A DNA stretch of 25,919 bases from an uncultured bacterium (GTDB lineage: Bacteria; Patescibacteriota; CALEFQ01): contig CALEFQ010000058.1 in NCBI GenBank assembly GCA_937877125.1, positions 1-25,919 of the forward strand, written 5' to 3'. Below are positions 1 to 6,594 of this stretch, one piece after another. Below the pieces are notes generated by a model that was not told the DNA's origin, made no database searches, and was given only the letters and a program-made list of their open reading frames with translations. Every line of letters starts with the position of its first letter. The stretch's first letter is position 1. The translations under genes and the position numbers were made by a program.

Positions 1-273
1 ATGGTTGGGAGCGTGATTGAAATTATCCAAGGCCGGCGAAATCTCCATGATCAGCTGGTCATTGGCGCCGTTCACCCAAGCATCTTTTTCCTGCGCTGCT
101 TGCTTCACCAAATTCTGGTAATCCGCCCGCGCTCGTTGCCACCCGCGCAAATTTTCTTCGGCTAAAGCCCGGTATTTAGCCAATTCCGCTTTGATCTTCT
201 GAACGGCATCCGGATCACTGGGAATCGAAACTGGCGGCTGAATCGAACCAGGAGTTTGCTTTTTGCTTTTCAT
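1..273 (-). CDS. grpE: GrpE nucleotide exchange factor, N-terminal part (runs off window edge)
   Basis: Ninety-one codons are visible from the ATG at 271-273 to the window edge, so the C-terminal part is missing. GrpE drives ADP release from the chaperone DnaK in the cytoplasm. The visible part has a low-complexity Pro/Ser-rich start. It is followed by the GrpE coiled-coil entry: a helix with KAELAKYRALAEENLRGWQR, then ADYQNL and a segment resembling the family LLPVLDNF motif (here MEISPALDNF). The gene starts 5 nt after the hrcA stop, so it is in one heat-shock operon with hrcA, and dnaK/dnaJ would be expected further left. No Shine-Dalgarno is visible; coupling to hrcA is likely. Family assignment rests on the motifs and on the hrcA neighbour. 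Confidence 0.88.
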   Translation of the reverse strand, partial: MKSKKQTPGSIQPPVSIPSDPDAVQKIKAELAKYRALAEENLRGWQRARADYQNLVKQAAQEKDAWVNGANDQLIMEISPALDNFNHAPNH

Positions 274-278
274 AAGGA

Positions 279-1046
279 TTAAATAACCTTAGTCGCGTCT
301 AAAACGACAAATATGATAACCGGGAAAATAGAACTGCCTAACAGTTTGGCTAAGTACCGCACGAGCGAAATATTTTTATCATATTTCATGCGCGTCGGAC
401 CCATGATAGCGATATGCCCCGTCTCCCCCGAAGGCAATTGATAATTAGAAATAACCAGGCTGCAGTCGAGCTCTTTGGTCAGTTTGGTCTCCGGCCCGAT
501 ATACACCGCTACCTCTCCGCTTTTTTTAGAAGCCGTCTTGTCATCAATCTCTGGAATCTCTTCACTAAGACGCTCGAAGACTTCCGCTAGCTTGCAAGCC
601 TTTTCGACATTAGCGAATTCTGGCAATTGCAATAAATTAGCAATCCCGGAAGAAAAAGCATGCTCTTGGTCTTTTTCCGTCAAAGCGGCATTCCCGGAAA
701 TTTGGGCCATCAAGCTGGCCGCCTCTTTCAGAACTTTGTCGTAATTAACCCGGATTTGCTTGAGCTTGTTCTCGAGTTTGACCTGCTCGCGCCGGGCCAA
801 ATCGACATAATTGATCATGGTATCGACAAAAAACCGGTAACCGCGACTGGTGGGAACTCGCCCCGCCGAAGTATGAGGTTGCTCAATGAATTTCTCGTCT
901 TCCAGAGCCTTCATCTCGGTGCGGATCGTCGCCGGAGACATCTCAAAACCGTACTTTTCCACAAGCACTTTGGAACCAACGGGCTGAGCCGTCTCGGTAT
1001 ATTCCCGAACAATCGCGCCCAATATTGCTTTTTGTCGATTGGTCAT
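279..1046 (-). CDS. hrcA: Heat-inducible transcription repressor HrcA
   Basis: HrcA represses chaperone genes by binding the CIRCE element. The protein (255 aa from the chosen start) opens with MTNRQKAILGAIV, then the HrcA winged-helix region (TAQPVGSKVLVEKY, SPATIRTEMKALE) and the family signature PHTSAGRVPTSRGYRFFVD. The rest fits the GAF-like/dimerisation part. It is shorter than the roughly 340 aa of Bacillus-type HrcA, mainly in the C-terminal half. The frame is open upstream to 1100, but that extension would run through CIRCE and the -10 box, so the ATG at 1044-1046 is used. First gene of hrcA-grpE; autoregulation by CIRCE just upstream is expected. Confidence 0.93.
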   Translation of the reverse strand: MTNRQKAILGAIVREYTETAQPVGSKVLVEKYGFEMSPATIRTEMKALEDEKFIEQPHTSAGRVPTSRGYRFFVDTMINYVDLARREQVKLENKLKQIRVNYDKVLKEAASLMAQISGNAALTEKDQEHAFSSGIANLLQLPEFANVEKACKLAEVFERLSEEIPEIDDKTASKKSGEVAVYIGPETKLTKELDCSLVISNYQLPSGETGHIAIMGPTRMKYDKNISLVRYLAKLLGSSIFPVIIFVVLDATKVI

Positions 1047-1054
1047 AGAGCTAG

Positions 1055-1081
1055 TTAGCACTCTAAAGCCATGAGTGCTAA
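1055..1081 (-). promoter_or_regulatory. CIRCE operator (HrcA binding site)
   Basis: Perfect inverted repeat TTAGCACTC-N9-GAGTGCTAA, identical to the CIRCE consensus. It lies between the -10 box and the hrcA start codon, only 8 nt from the ATG, so it can act as operator and as a leader hairpin. Confidence 0.96.
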
Positions 1082-1085
1082 GTCC

Positions 1086-1113
1086 ATTATAGTTATTCAC
1101 TTTTACCTGTCAA
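1086..1113 (-). promoter_or_regulatory. Sigma70-type promoter of hrcA-grpE
   Basis: On the minus strand TTGACA (1108-1113), a 16-nt spacer and TATAAT (1086-1091). Both hexamers are perfect, and the CIRCE element begins 4 nt downstream of the -10 box. Confidence 0.85.
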
Positions 1114-1141
1114 GCCGGCTGGCACGATTCTTGAGCTTGTG

Positions 1142-1164
1142 TTAAACTGCCCTAGTCAGTTTAA
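1142..1164. promoter_or_regulatory. Inverted repeat upstream of the lipoprotein gene
   Basis: TTAAACTG-N7-CAGTTTAA, a perfect 8-bp inverted repeat in the spacer between the divergent hrcA and lipoprotein genes. It overlaps a weak plus-strand promoter candidate (TTGTGT, 17 nt, TTTAAT). It could be an operator or simply a hairpin; no regulator can be named. Confidence 0.35.
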
Positions 1165-1223
1165 TACGTCTGTACTGTTTTAGGTTCTCTTTTTAGAGTC
1201 CCAGTGCAGGCAGTCAAACAATT

Positions 1224-1784
1224 ATGACCAAAAAAATCCAGTTAGCCTTGGGTTTAGTAACCATGGCCGCCCTCGTTACAATCGTGGCCACGGGCTGCAC
1301 TAATCCGGTCCAAAAGAAAGTCGAAGAACAAGCCGCCGAAAAGATGGCCGAAAATATTTTTGAAAAAGCCACCGGAGAAAAAGTCGATGTCAATTCCGCG
1401 GACAATTCCGTGACGATAACTTCCGACGAAGGAACCATGAGCTTCGGCTCTACCGAATTACCCGCCAATTTCCCGACCGATGTCCCGCTCTACCCTCAAA
1501 AGACCTTGACTTTCTCACACGTTGGCTCGGGCGATGACGCTGATTCCGCCTCGGCCACTTTTGAATCCGACGATAGTGTCGACAAAGTCTCCGATTGGTA
1601 CAAAGCGCAGATTGAATCGAACGGTTGGAAAATCGAAGCCACCGATACCTGGGGCAGCGGCGCGGAAAAATACGTCAATTACACCGCCGTCAAAGGCGAG
1701 CGCACCCTGTCTATCGGGGTCAGTTTCACGGAAAAAACTCTTGTTACCGTCACCGTCTACAAAACTTCTTCGTCCGATCTCTAG
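1224..1784 (+). CDS. Predicted lipoprotein of unknown function
   Basis: The 186-aa product has a short basic N-terminus, a hydrophobic stretch at residues 6-21 and a lipobox-like VATG-C with Cys25, so it should be lipidated and anchored on the outer face of the membrane. After the Cys comes a Lys/Glu-rich helix (residues 27-50) resembling a linker. A folded domain from about residue 75 starts with LPANFPTDVPLYP and contains a DWYKAQIESNGWKIE segment. I recognise this pattern only as a recurring domain of exported proteins, without known function. It is one of few plus-strand genes in the window, divergent from hrcA and ending at its own strong terminator. No clear Shine-Dalgarno is seen. Confidence 0.75.
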   Translation: MTKKIQLALGLVTMAALVTIVATGCTNPVQKKVEEQAAEKMAENIFEKATGEKVDVNSADNSVTITSDEGTMSFGSTELPANFPTDVPLYPQKTLTFSHVGSGDDADSASATFESDDSVDKVSDWYKAQIESNGWKIEATDTWGSGAEKYVNYTAVKGERTLSIGVSFTEKTLVTVTVYKTSSSDL

Positions 1785-1794
1785 AGAATACGAA

Positions 1795-1825
1795 AAGCTG
1801 CCGGTTTCCGCCGGCAGCTTTTTTT
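1795..1825 (+). terminator. Intrinsic terminator of the lipoprotein gene
   Basis: Stem AAGCTGCCGG / CCGGCAGCTT with a 6-nt loop, followed by five T. An A run on the other side lets it also work for minus-strand transcription coming from the HIT gene. Confidence 0.9.
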
Positions 1826-1860
1826 ATAATAAAAAAACAAATTTGTTGCTCGAGAAAAAT

Positions 1861-2355
1861 CTATTTGCTTTTTAATCTCTCGGCCAGTTTCCGTATCTCA
1901 TTCGGATCAGCCTTGGGCCCTTCGACGGATGTAATGAATCCTTCATATTTTTTGAAGAATGCCGATCGCTTGCTCAGATATTGTTTCCAAATTCCTCTTT
2001 TCATGTGTCCGGTACCAGGCAGGGGAACTAGCTTAATGTGAGCATGGTCAACTCCAGTTCCTTCCATGATTAGACCAATGCGCCCCACATCTTTGAAATT
2101 TTTCAAAAGAATTTTTGATACTTTCTTAGCCACAATGATGAATTTTTTTAAAACATTGTCCGGCATTGCCAGCACATCACTACCATAATGCTTCTTAGGC
2201 ATGACCGCGGTAAATCCCTTAACGTTAGGAAATATCGACAAAAAAGCGATAAAATAATCATCTTCCCAAAAAATCCCCGGAGTCTTAACATGACCTCTAA
2301 TGATTTCGCAAAACAGACATTTTCCTTCGTCAGTTTTAGATTTATATGCGGGCAT
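1861..2355 (-). CDS. HIT-family nucleotide hydrolase/transferase-like protein
   Basis: Histidine-triad proteins act on nucleoside phosphoramidates or dinucleoside polyphosphates in the cytosol. The 164-aa product starts with a CxxC pair (Cys13, Cys16), typical of zinc-binding HIT proteins, followed by the DDYFIAFLSIFPNVKGFTAVMPKKHY core. The triad reads H104-A-H106-I-K108: the first His and the catalytic middle His are kept, but the third position is Lys instead of His. A basic C-terminal tail follows. It starts 11 nt after the thioredoxin stop, so the two are probably co-transcribed. The family call is firm; the substrate is unknown and the changed third residue may alter activity. Confidence 0.85.
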   Translation of the reverse strand: MPAYKSKTDEGKCLFCEIIRGHVKTPGIFWEDDYFIAFLSIFPNVKGFTAVMPKKHYGSDVLAMPDNVLKKFIIVAKKVSKILLKNFKDVGRIGLIMEGTGVDHAHIKLVPLPGTGHMKRGIWKQYLSKRSAFFKKYEGFITSVEGPKADPNEIRKLAERLKSK

Positions 2356-2366
2356 AAAAAAGACAA

Positions 2367-2681
2367 TTATTCCTCTTTTTCTAACATCGAACGTAGCACT
2401 TCCTTCGACTGCACCCCCATTATCCGTTCCGTCGGCTGGCCTTTTTGAAAGAGCACGATCGTCGGAATCGTTTGGACGTCAAAACGCGCCGCTAATTCCT
2501 GCGACTGATCTACATCAACTTTGTAACAGCCAGCTTTTTCACCCAGCTCTTGGGCAAATTCTTCGAAGATAGGCGCAAACGCCCGGCAGGGGCCGCACCA
2601 GGTGGCGAAGAAATCGACGTAGACGGGCACTTTAGATTGAAGTACTTCGTTGTCGAAGTTGTCCTTCGTAAGAATGGTCAT
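2367..2681 (-). CDS. trxA: Thioredoxin
   Basis: Small cytosolic thiol-disulfide reductase (104 aa from the chosen start). The active site WCGPC is at residues 28-32, the strand before it reads VYVDFFAT, and the cis-proline loop is QTIPTIV, all in normal order and spacing. The frame stays open upstream to 2729, but that part is translated heptad-repeat DNA (AKDQRLETKDL...), so the ATG at 2679-2681, which gives MTILTKDNF, is the natural start. No Shine-Dalgarno; a large hairpin-forming repeat begins about 10 nt upstream. Followed by the HIT gene. Confidence 0.95.
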   Translation of the reverse strand: MTILTKDNFDNEVLQSKVPVYVDFFATWCGPCRAFAPIFEEFAQELGEKAGCYKVDVDQSQELAARFDVQTIPTIVLFQKGQPTERIMGVQSKEVLRSMLEKEE

Positions 2682-2691
2682 GGGGTTTTGG

Positions 2692-2777
2692 TTAAGGTCT
2701 TTGGTCTCTAGTCTTTGGTCTTTTGCCACACGTTAAGGTTCTTTTGCCCCGGGCTAAAGACTAAAGACCAAAGACTA
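2692..2777. repeat. Heptad-repeat inverted repeat between capA and trxA
   Basis: Two arms built of 7-nt units. TAGTCTTTGGTCTTT (2709-2723) is perfectly complementary to AAAGACCAAAGACTA (2763-2777); further units extend both arms. The right arm includes the capA stop codon and the left arm ends about 10 nt from the trxA ATG. The same unit family recurs at 7876-7922 and 14834-14911. Confidence 0.85.
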
Positions 2778-3812
2778 ATTACTAACAAACTGCGGCTGGC
2801 AATAATCAAAAATTTTCACCGTCCGGAATTTAATATCCGTGACCTGGCCGTTATCCAAAGTCGCCGTCATGACTTCGCCTAATCTGGTCTCCTCCGACCA
2901 CATTTGGTCAAAGACGAAATTGCCGAGACTATAAATAATCTGCTTATCTTTGTAAATTTCCTTGTCCTGAATCACGTGAGGATGATGGCCGATCACCAGA
3001 TCCGCTCCGGCATCAACCGCCGCGTGGGCAAACTCTTTTTGGACGGCAATCGGTTCAAACACATATTCGGTACCGGCATGCATGGAAATGATGACGAAGT
3101 CCGCCTCATCACGAATTGATTTTATATCCTGCTGAAGTTGGGCAATATCCATCCAGGCAATCCCGGTCCGGCTGGTCGTCGCCGCCCAAGCCTCTTCCGG
3201 CCCGACATTCTGGTAAGCGAAAAAAGCAATCTTGTTACCCTTAACATCCAGGATAGCCGGCGCGTGCGCCGCCTCGATATTCTCCCCCGCTCCGGCAGTT
3301 TTTATCTCTTGATCTTCCAACTGCTTCACGCTATCCAGTAGCGCCTCGCGGCCGAAATTCATCGAGTGGTTATTCGCCAGGGAAACGATATCAAAACCCG
3401 CGTATTTCAGGCCTTCAATCGCCTTGGTGGGAGTAATAAAACTCATGCCCTCGGGTGGCGGCGCCGCCATATCAGACACGGCGGTTTCCACATTGCCGAA
3501 CGTGATATCCGCCGCTTTGGTAAAATCAGCCGTATTAAGAAAAGGGTAGCGCGGATCTCCCCCGTTCGCTGTTATCTTCGTCCAGACGTGGCGGGAAAGC
3601 ATAATATCTCCGACCGCCAGCAGAGTAACCGGTTCTTTTTTAGGCGCAGGCGGAATCGAGGAATCTTTCACGACTGGCGCAGATTGATCGCCAAACGCTT
3701 CCTGGGTAATATCCAGTGTTTCCGCCGGCTGAACCGAAGCGCGCCCCCACCACCAAACCCCGGCGATGCCGACGATCAAACAAGCTATGACAATGAGTAA
3801 AAACTTATTCAT
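2775..3812 (-). CDS. CapA-family (PGA_cap) metallophosphoesterase-like protein, membrane anchored
   Basis: The 345-aa product has an N-terminal membrane segment (residues 4-22), a Pro-rich linker, then the PGA_cap domain. The domain shows the metallophosphatase-type motifs: LLAVGDIMLSR (about residues 64-74), ITFGNVETAVS, SLANNHSMNFG, ISMHAGTEY and DLVIGHHPHVIQ, ending in YSLGNFVFDQ. The family is named after CapA of poly-gamma-glutamate capsule synthesis, but most members lie outside capsule loci and their substrates are unknown. No capB/capC is present here, so a capsule role is not supported. It acts outside the membrane. It starts 12 nt after the radical SAM stop. Confidence 0.88.
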   Translation of the reverse strand: MNKFLLIVIACLIVGIAGVWWWGRASVQPAETLDITQEAFGDQSAPVVKDSSIPPAPKKEPVTLLAVGDIMLSRHVWTKITANGGDPRYPFLNTADFTKAADITFGNVETAVSDMAAPPPEGMSFITPTKAIEGLKYAGFDIVSLANNHSMNFGREALLDSVKQLEDQEIKTAGAGENIEAAHAPAILDVKGNKIAFFAYQNVGPEEAWAATTSRTGIAWMDIAQLQQDIKSIRDEADFVIISMHAGTEYVFEPIAVQKEFAHAAVDAGADLVIGHHPHVIQDKEIYKDKQIIYSLGNFVFDQMWSEETRLGEVMTATLDNGQVTDIKFRTVKIFDYCQPQFVSN

Positions 3813-3824
3813 AAGATTGATTAA

Positions 3825-4943
3825 TCAGTATACCTTAGTTCCACGTTTTTTAGCAAAATTTTGGATTTCGGTCGTCTGGGCCCGGTGGCGCCGAGCCAGC
3901 AAATCGAGCTCGTCGCGATTGCTCACCAAGGCACAGCCGACCGAACCGTGTTTTAAAACTGTGGGGTGGCGGCGAATTGCTTCCAGAAAAGGCGAGCGAA
4001 AAATTTCCGCCGCAGACGAGGTTTTGATATTTTCTCGCGCCACATGAGCAAACGGACACGGCTCGACAAAACCTTGAGTATTGATGTGCATGGATCCGCC
4101 CCGCACCGCCCGGCAGTAACCGGCTTCGTCATATTCGTCATCAGGCAAATGCACCAATAAAATCGGCTTTTTCTGGCGCCATTTTTTCAAGCTTGACCGA
4201 AATTTTATGGCCGCCTCGGGTTCGGGCAGTAACCGAAAATCTTCCGGACGGATCGGAATTAAATCGTTATAAAAACCCGCGGTGCAGCCCCGAGCAACCA
4301 TGTCATCGAGAAATTTCTCGCTTCCCAAAACCGCGATATTGTTTTTGGTCACCGTGGCCGAAAAACCGAATAACATCTTATGCTCTTTTAGTATTTGTAG
4401 CGTTTTTGTTATTTGGCGATACATCCCGGGGCCGCGTCGCTGATCGGTTTCCCGCTCAAAACCTTCGATGCTGACCATCGGCATGACATTCCCGGAACGC
4501 GCCAGACGGGCGGCGACAGTTTCATCGATTTTTAGACCATTGGTGACCAGTAAAAATAGGACCGAGCGATATTTTTCAAAAATATCAATAATCTCCGGCC
4601 GCTCCAACGGCTCTCCCCCGGTGACCACAAAGAAAAAAACCCCAGCGTCCACCGCCTGCCCGATAAACCGGTCCCAGACCGGCAACGGCAATTCCCGATC
4701 GCGGGGATAGGAGCGGGCATAGCATCCGGTGCAATGCAATTCGCATTTCATGGTCGGGCTTAATCCCAAGCCGATCGGTACCAGCCAGCCTTTTTCTCGA
4801 AGTAATTTTTCCCGTTTCTTTTCCGCTTTTTTCAAAGCCAGCGCCAAAACCGCCAGCCGCCACTTAGCGCGGCCGGTCGTCCGACTCCACAGGCGATGCA
4901 TTTGCTTCAGGATCTGGGTTAATCCCGGTGATTTGTCAGGCAT
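3825..4943 (-). CDS. Radical SAM protein with SPASM-like C-terminus
   Basis: The 372-aa product carries the radical SAM cluster motif CELHCTGC (Cys67, Cys71, Cys74), followed by the SAM-binding TGGEPLE (about 108-114) and the usual barrel segments (LLVTNGLKI, VSIEGFE). The C-terminal part has further cysteines (GYCRAV, VEPCPFAHV, GSVGCAL) resembling a SPASM/twitch extension that binds an extra iron-sulfur cluster. Such enzymes modify peptides or small molecules; no precursor peptide is seen nearby, so the substrate is unknown. A basic helical N-terminus (residues 10-50) precedes the barrel. No Shine-Dalgarno; a terminator-like hairpin sits just upstream. Confidence 0.88.
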   Translation of the reverse strand: MPDKSPGLTQILKQMHRLWSRTTGRAKWRLAVLALALKKAEKKREKLLREKGWLVPIGLGLSPTMKCELHCTGCYARSYPRDRELPLPVWDRFIGQAVDAGVFFFVVTGGEPLERPEIIDIFEKYRSVLFLLVTNGLKIDETVAARLARSGNVMPMVSIEGFERETDQRRGPGMYRQITKTLQILKEHKMLFGFSATVTKNNIAVLGSEKFLDDMVARGCTAGFYNDLIPIRPEDFRLLPEPEAAIKFRSSLKKWRQKKPILLVHLPDDEYDEAGYCRAVRGGSMHINTQGFVEPCPFAHVARENIKTSSAAEIFRSPFLEAIRRHPTVLKHGSVGCALVSNRDELDLLARRHRAQTTEIQNFAKKRGTKVY

Positions 4944-4944
4944 A

Positions 4945-4966
4945 ACAAAAAACGCTTAAGGCGTTT
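4945..4966 (-). terminator. Intrinsic terminator downstream of the PUR-alpha-like gene
   Basis: On the minus strand stem AAACGC / GCGTTT with a 5-nt loop runs into a run of T. It lies between the PUR-alpha-like gene and the radical SAM gene, so the latter needs its own promoter or readthrough. Confidence 0.65.
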
Positions 4967-5073
4967 CAATAGCTTTTATCCAGAAATTAAGATTCTTCAA
5001 GAAACGACTGACTTAATTGCCAAAAACCCAAGCACAATGGAACCTTTTTACCCCACGGCCAGAAGCGGCGGTC

Positions 5074-5319
5074 CTAGCTATATTTTATTTGTTTGCCGCG
5101 GAGAAATCCCTTTACCTCTCCCAACCCTTTGACAAAATTATCAAGCTGGTCATCAAAGACCATTATCCTGTCATGGACAAATCTTTTTCCCTGCCGTTGC
5201 GTCTGGGTGATCACGATATAATTTCCGCTTTCTGATTTTCTAACATCAAAGAAATAAGTATACTTTCCGGCCGGGACTTTTAAATTATATAGCTCGTTAC
5301 CCTTAAGTTCCATGACCAT
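5074..5319 (-). CDS. PUR-alpha-like (DUF3276-type) small nucleic-acid-binding protein
   Basis: The product is about 81 aa from the ATG at 5317-5319, or 79 aa from a second ATG at 5311-5313. The region LKVPAGKYTYFFDVRKSESGN and the following YIVITQTQR...RIMVFDDQLDNFVKGL resemble the bacterial PUR-alpha fold family, in which beta-strands bind single-stranded DNA or RNA. Exact role unknown. The frame is open to 5352, but the extra N-terminal part (MTFFNCLNIK) is not family-like. No Shine-Dalgarno is visible. It is followed by a terminator at 4945-4966. Confidence 0.65.
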   Translation of the reverse strand: MVMELKGNELYNLKVPAGKYTYFFDVRKSESGNYIVITQTQRQGKRFVHDRIMVFDDQLDNFVKGLGEVKGFLRGKQIKYS

Positions 5320-5511
5320 AAATTTGATGTTTAAACAGTTAAAAAATGTCAATTAAGTCACCACAGGAATAATCAGGGCTTTCTGGAACAACCTAGGCTT
5401 TTTCGACAATCGGGCAGTGATTTGCCTGTTCACAACTTGTCTTAAAAACGGGGTACACTTCCAATCTGTAATCAAAAAAACCACCTAAATCTGATAGCGC
5501 CAAATAACCCG

Positions 5512-5883
5512 TTATTTATTTAACCTGTCATGGGCTCCATTTAAAAGAATTTGAAAAATAGTTTGTTCAAATCGCAAGCCACCTAATGTCAAATCGTAAG
5601 TTGCTACATCGGATTTTTCAATAATAGCATCGCGAACATTTTTATCGTTCTTAAGTATATCAATAAAGCTCTCGACCATAGAAAGTCTTTCTCCTGCGAC
5701 AGCGATAATATTACGAAGCCGTTCCGGATCTGTCTCAGTTAGAACAATGCCAGCCCCCGATGCCTCGATACCCCCTATTCCCTCCAGAAATTTAGGAATT
5801 GTTGCGCTTCTTTCTTTTGATTCTTGTAGTTTCTCTTCTTCAGGCGATTTCTGAAAAGGATCATGAACACCTTCATGAAACAT
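5512..5883 (-). CDS. Hypothetical protein, 123 aa
   Basis: Not recognised. The product is soluble and acidic, with a charged N-terminal helix (EEEKLQESKERS) and a Gly-rich stretch (EGIGGIEASGAG). Predicted helices around RLSMVESFIDILKNDKNVRDAIIEKS follow. No membrane segment, no signal peptide and no catalytic motif can be named. Codon use is more AT-rich than in the cell-wall genes. It stands alone between the PUR-alpha-like gene and the DGR-like island. Confidence 0.55.
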   Translation of the reverse strand: MFHEGVHDPFQKSPEEEKLQESKERSATIPKFLEGIGGIEASGAGIVLTETDPERLRNIIAVAGERLSMVESFIDILKNDKNVRDAIIEKSDVATYDLTLGGLRFEQTIFQILLNGAHDRLNK

Positions 5884-5973
5884 TTTATTTTTAATTAATG
5901 ATAAGTAATGAATTTATTATAAATCCCATAATAAAGCACAACATTCCGCTAAAATTAGACCTACGGAGCTGAG

Positions 5974-6063
5974 ATGGATGAAAAAGAAGCATACGGGGTT
6001 GCATCCAAAGTTATGAGGCTATTCAAGGTCATCTATTGGGAAGATGCAAATAAGTGTCGTTAG
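5974..6063 (+). CDS. Possible short ORF (29 aa) or gene remnant
   Basis: An ATG preceded at 6 nt by GGAG opens 29 codons with protein-like composition (MDEKEAYGVASKVMRLFKV...), ending in TAG. It could be a leader peptide or a remnant of a larger gene. No homology can be claimed. It converges on the minus-strand fragment that ends at 6060. Confidence 0.25.
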   Translation: MDEKEAYGVASKVMRLFKVIYWEDANKCR

Positions 6064-6208
6064 GCGCGTTGATCTAAGATCTCGAATAACCTCGCGTACT
6101 CTTCTTTGTGTAAAACATAGCCGGGAGTTTCTTTGGTAATGATCCTGTGGAGATTTTTGTAATGTACCAACCTAACTTCTGAAACTTCTTCCGGTTGCAG
6201 TTGAGCCC
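6060..6208 (-). pseudogene. Open-frame fragment next to the template-like repeat
   Basis: A minus-strand frame ending at the TAA 6060-6062 reads about 48 protein-like codons (QLQPEEVSEVRLVHYKNLHR... to YARLFEILDQRA) with no ATG and with stops directly upstream. It is rich in charged residues with an amphipathic helix at the end, so it looks like the C-terminal tail of a lost gene. The parent protein is not recognised. A different frame of the same DNA (6074-6385) reads the template-like block, but its flanks do not look like protein. Confidence 0.3.
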
Positions 6209-6236
6209 ATTATCATTGAAGTTGCCCAGCAGCAGG
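6192..6236 (-). repeat. DGR template-like repeat (TR-like), adenine-rich copy
   Basis: This 45-nt block aligns without gaps to 6665-6709 (offset +473) with 37 identities and 8 differences. Read on the minus strand, 7 of the 8 differences are at adenines of this copy (11 adenines in all, 7 changed). Only 1 of 34 other positions differs. Its codons are AAC/AAT-rich (AAC TTC AAT GAT AAT ... AAC TGC AAC), exactly the codon type that DGR templates use. Similarity stops abruptly at both ends; the part matching the 3' half of the variable tail is missing, so this template is truncated or the homology was cut by rearrangement. Confidence 0.6.
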
Positions 6237-6390
6237 AACTCCCAAGCCAGAGAAACGTCAGCATATATGCCTAAAACCTTCCAGTCCACTGCCCGTTGAT
6301 TACTCTTCGGGCTGAATCGAATTCGGGATCGTGAATCCCCTAGTTTCAGGCACGGGGTATAAAGAACTACAGCACAACTACTCATGCGCT

Positions 6391-6416
6391 AGCGCTATCC
6401 GTGGACAGCGCTATCC
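6391..6416. repeat. Short direct repeat AGCGCTATCC x2
   Basis: Two copies of AGCGCTATCC (6391-6400 and 6407-6416) separated by 6 nt, in the non-coding part of the island. Nearby at 6444-6462 is a perfect palindrome CTGATCTC-GTT-GAGATCAG. Function unknown. Confidence 0.5.
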
Positions 6417-6514
6417 TGATTCATAATTGCCTGGCACTACCGTCTGATCTCGTTGAGATCAGCTTCTGGCGACGTAGTAATTGTAATTATACACATCTTT
6501 GGATGATATGAAAA

Positions 6515-6544
6515 TCCCCTCACTCAACACGTTGAGTGAGGGGA
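6515..6544 (-). terminator. Strong hairpin, likely terminator of the variable-tail gene
   Basis: A perfect 14-bp stem (TCCCCTCACTCAAC and its complement) with a 2-nt loop, followed on the minus strand by TTTT. It lies 41 nt past the stop codon of the variable-tail gene. In DGRs a hairpin or cruciform often lies just past the variable repeat, so a second role is possible. Confidence 0.7.
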
Positions 6545-6580
6545 TACCAAGTGTCCAAACGACGACGGACGAAGAGCCCA

Positions 6581-6594
6581 GGAACCTAGGTTCC
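6581..6594. repeat. 14-bp perfect palindrome at the end of the variable-tail gene
   Basis: GGAACCTAGGTTCC spans the TAG stop codon of the target gene. Its position just past the conserved end of the variable tail is where DGRs often carry a structure needed for retrohoming; the link here is inferred. Confidence 0.6.

Noticed and set aside
1047..1100. Upstream-extended start of hrcA
   Set aside because: The extension would translate the CIRCE element and the -10 box.
2692..2777. CRISPR-like array
   Set aside because: Units are 7 nt without spacers and are arranged as inverted arms; no cas genes are present.
2775..4943. Capsule or RiPP biosynthesis cluster from CapA-family plus radical SAM genes
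   Set aside because: No capsule partners, precursor peptide or transporter nearby; the two genes are adjacent but no pathway is supported.
6074..6385. 103-aa frame containing the template-like block
   Set aside because: Only the 45-nt block resembles protein of the target; flanks are unlike protein, it has no ribosome-binding site, and a better-looking frame fragment overlaps it. Treated as non-coding template plus remnant.
6457..6500. Tyr/Asn-codon-rich stretch as the missing 3' half of the template
   Set aside because: Its non-adenine bases do not match the 3' half of the variable tail in any register tried.
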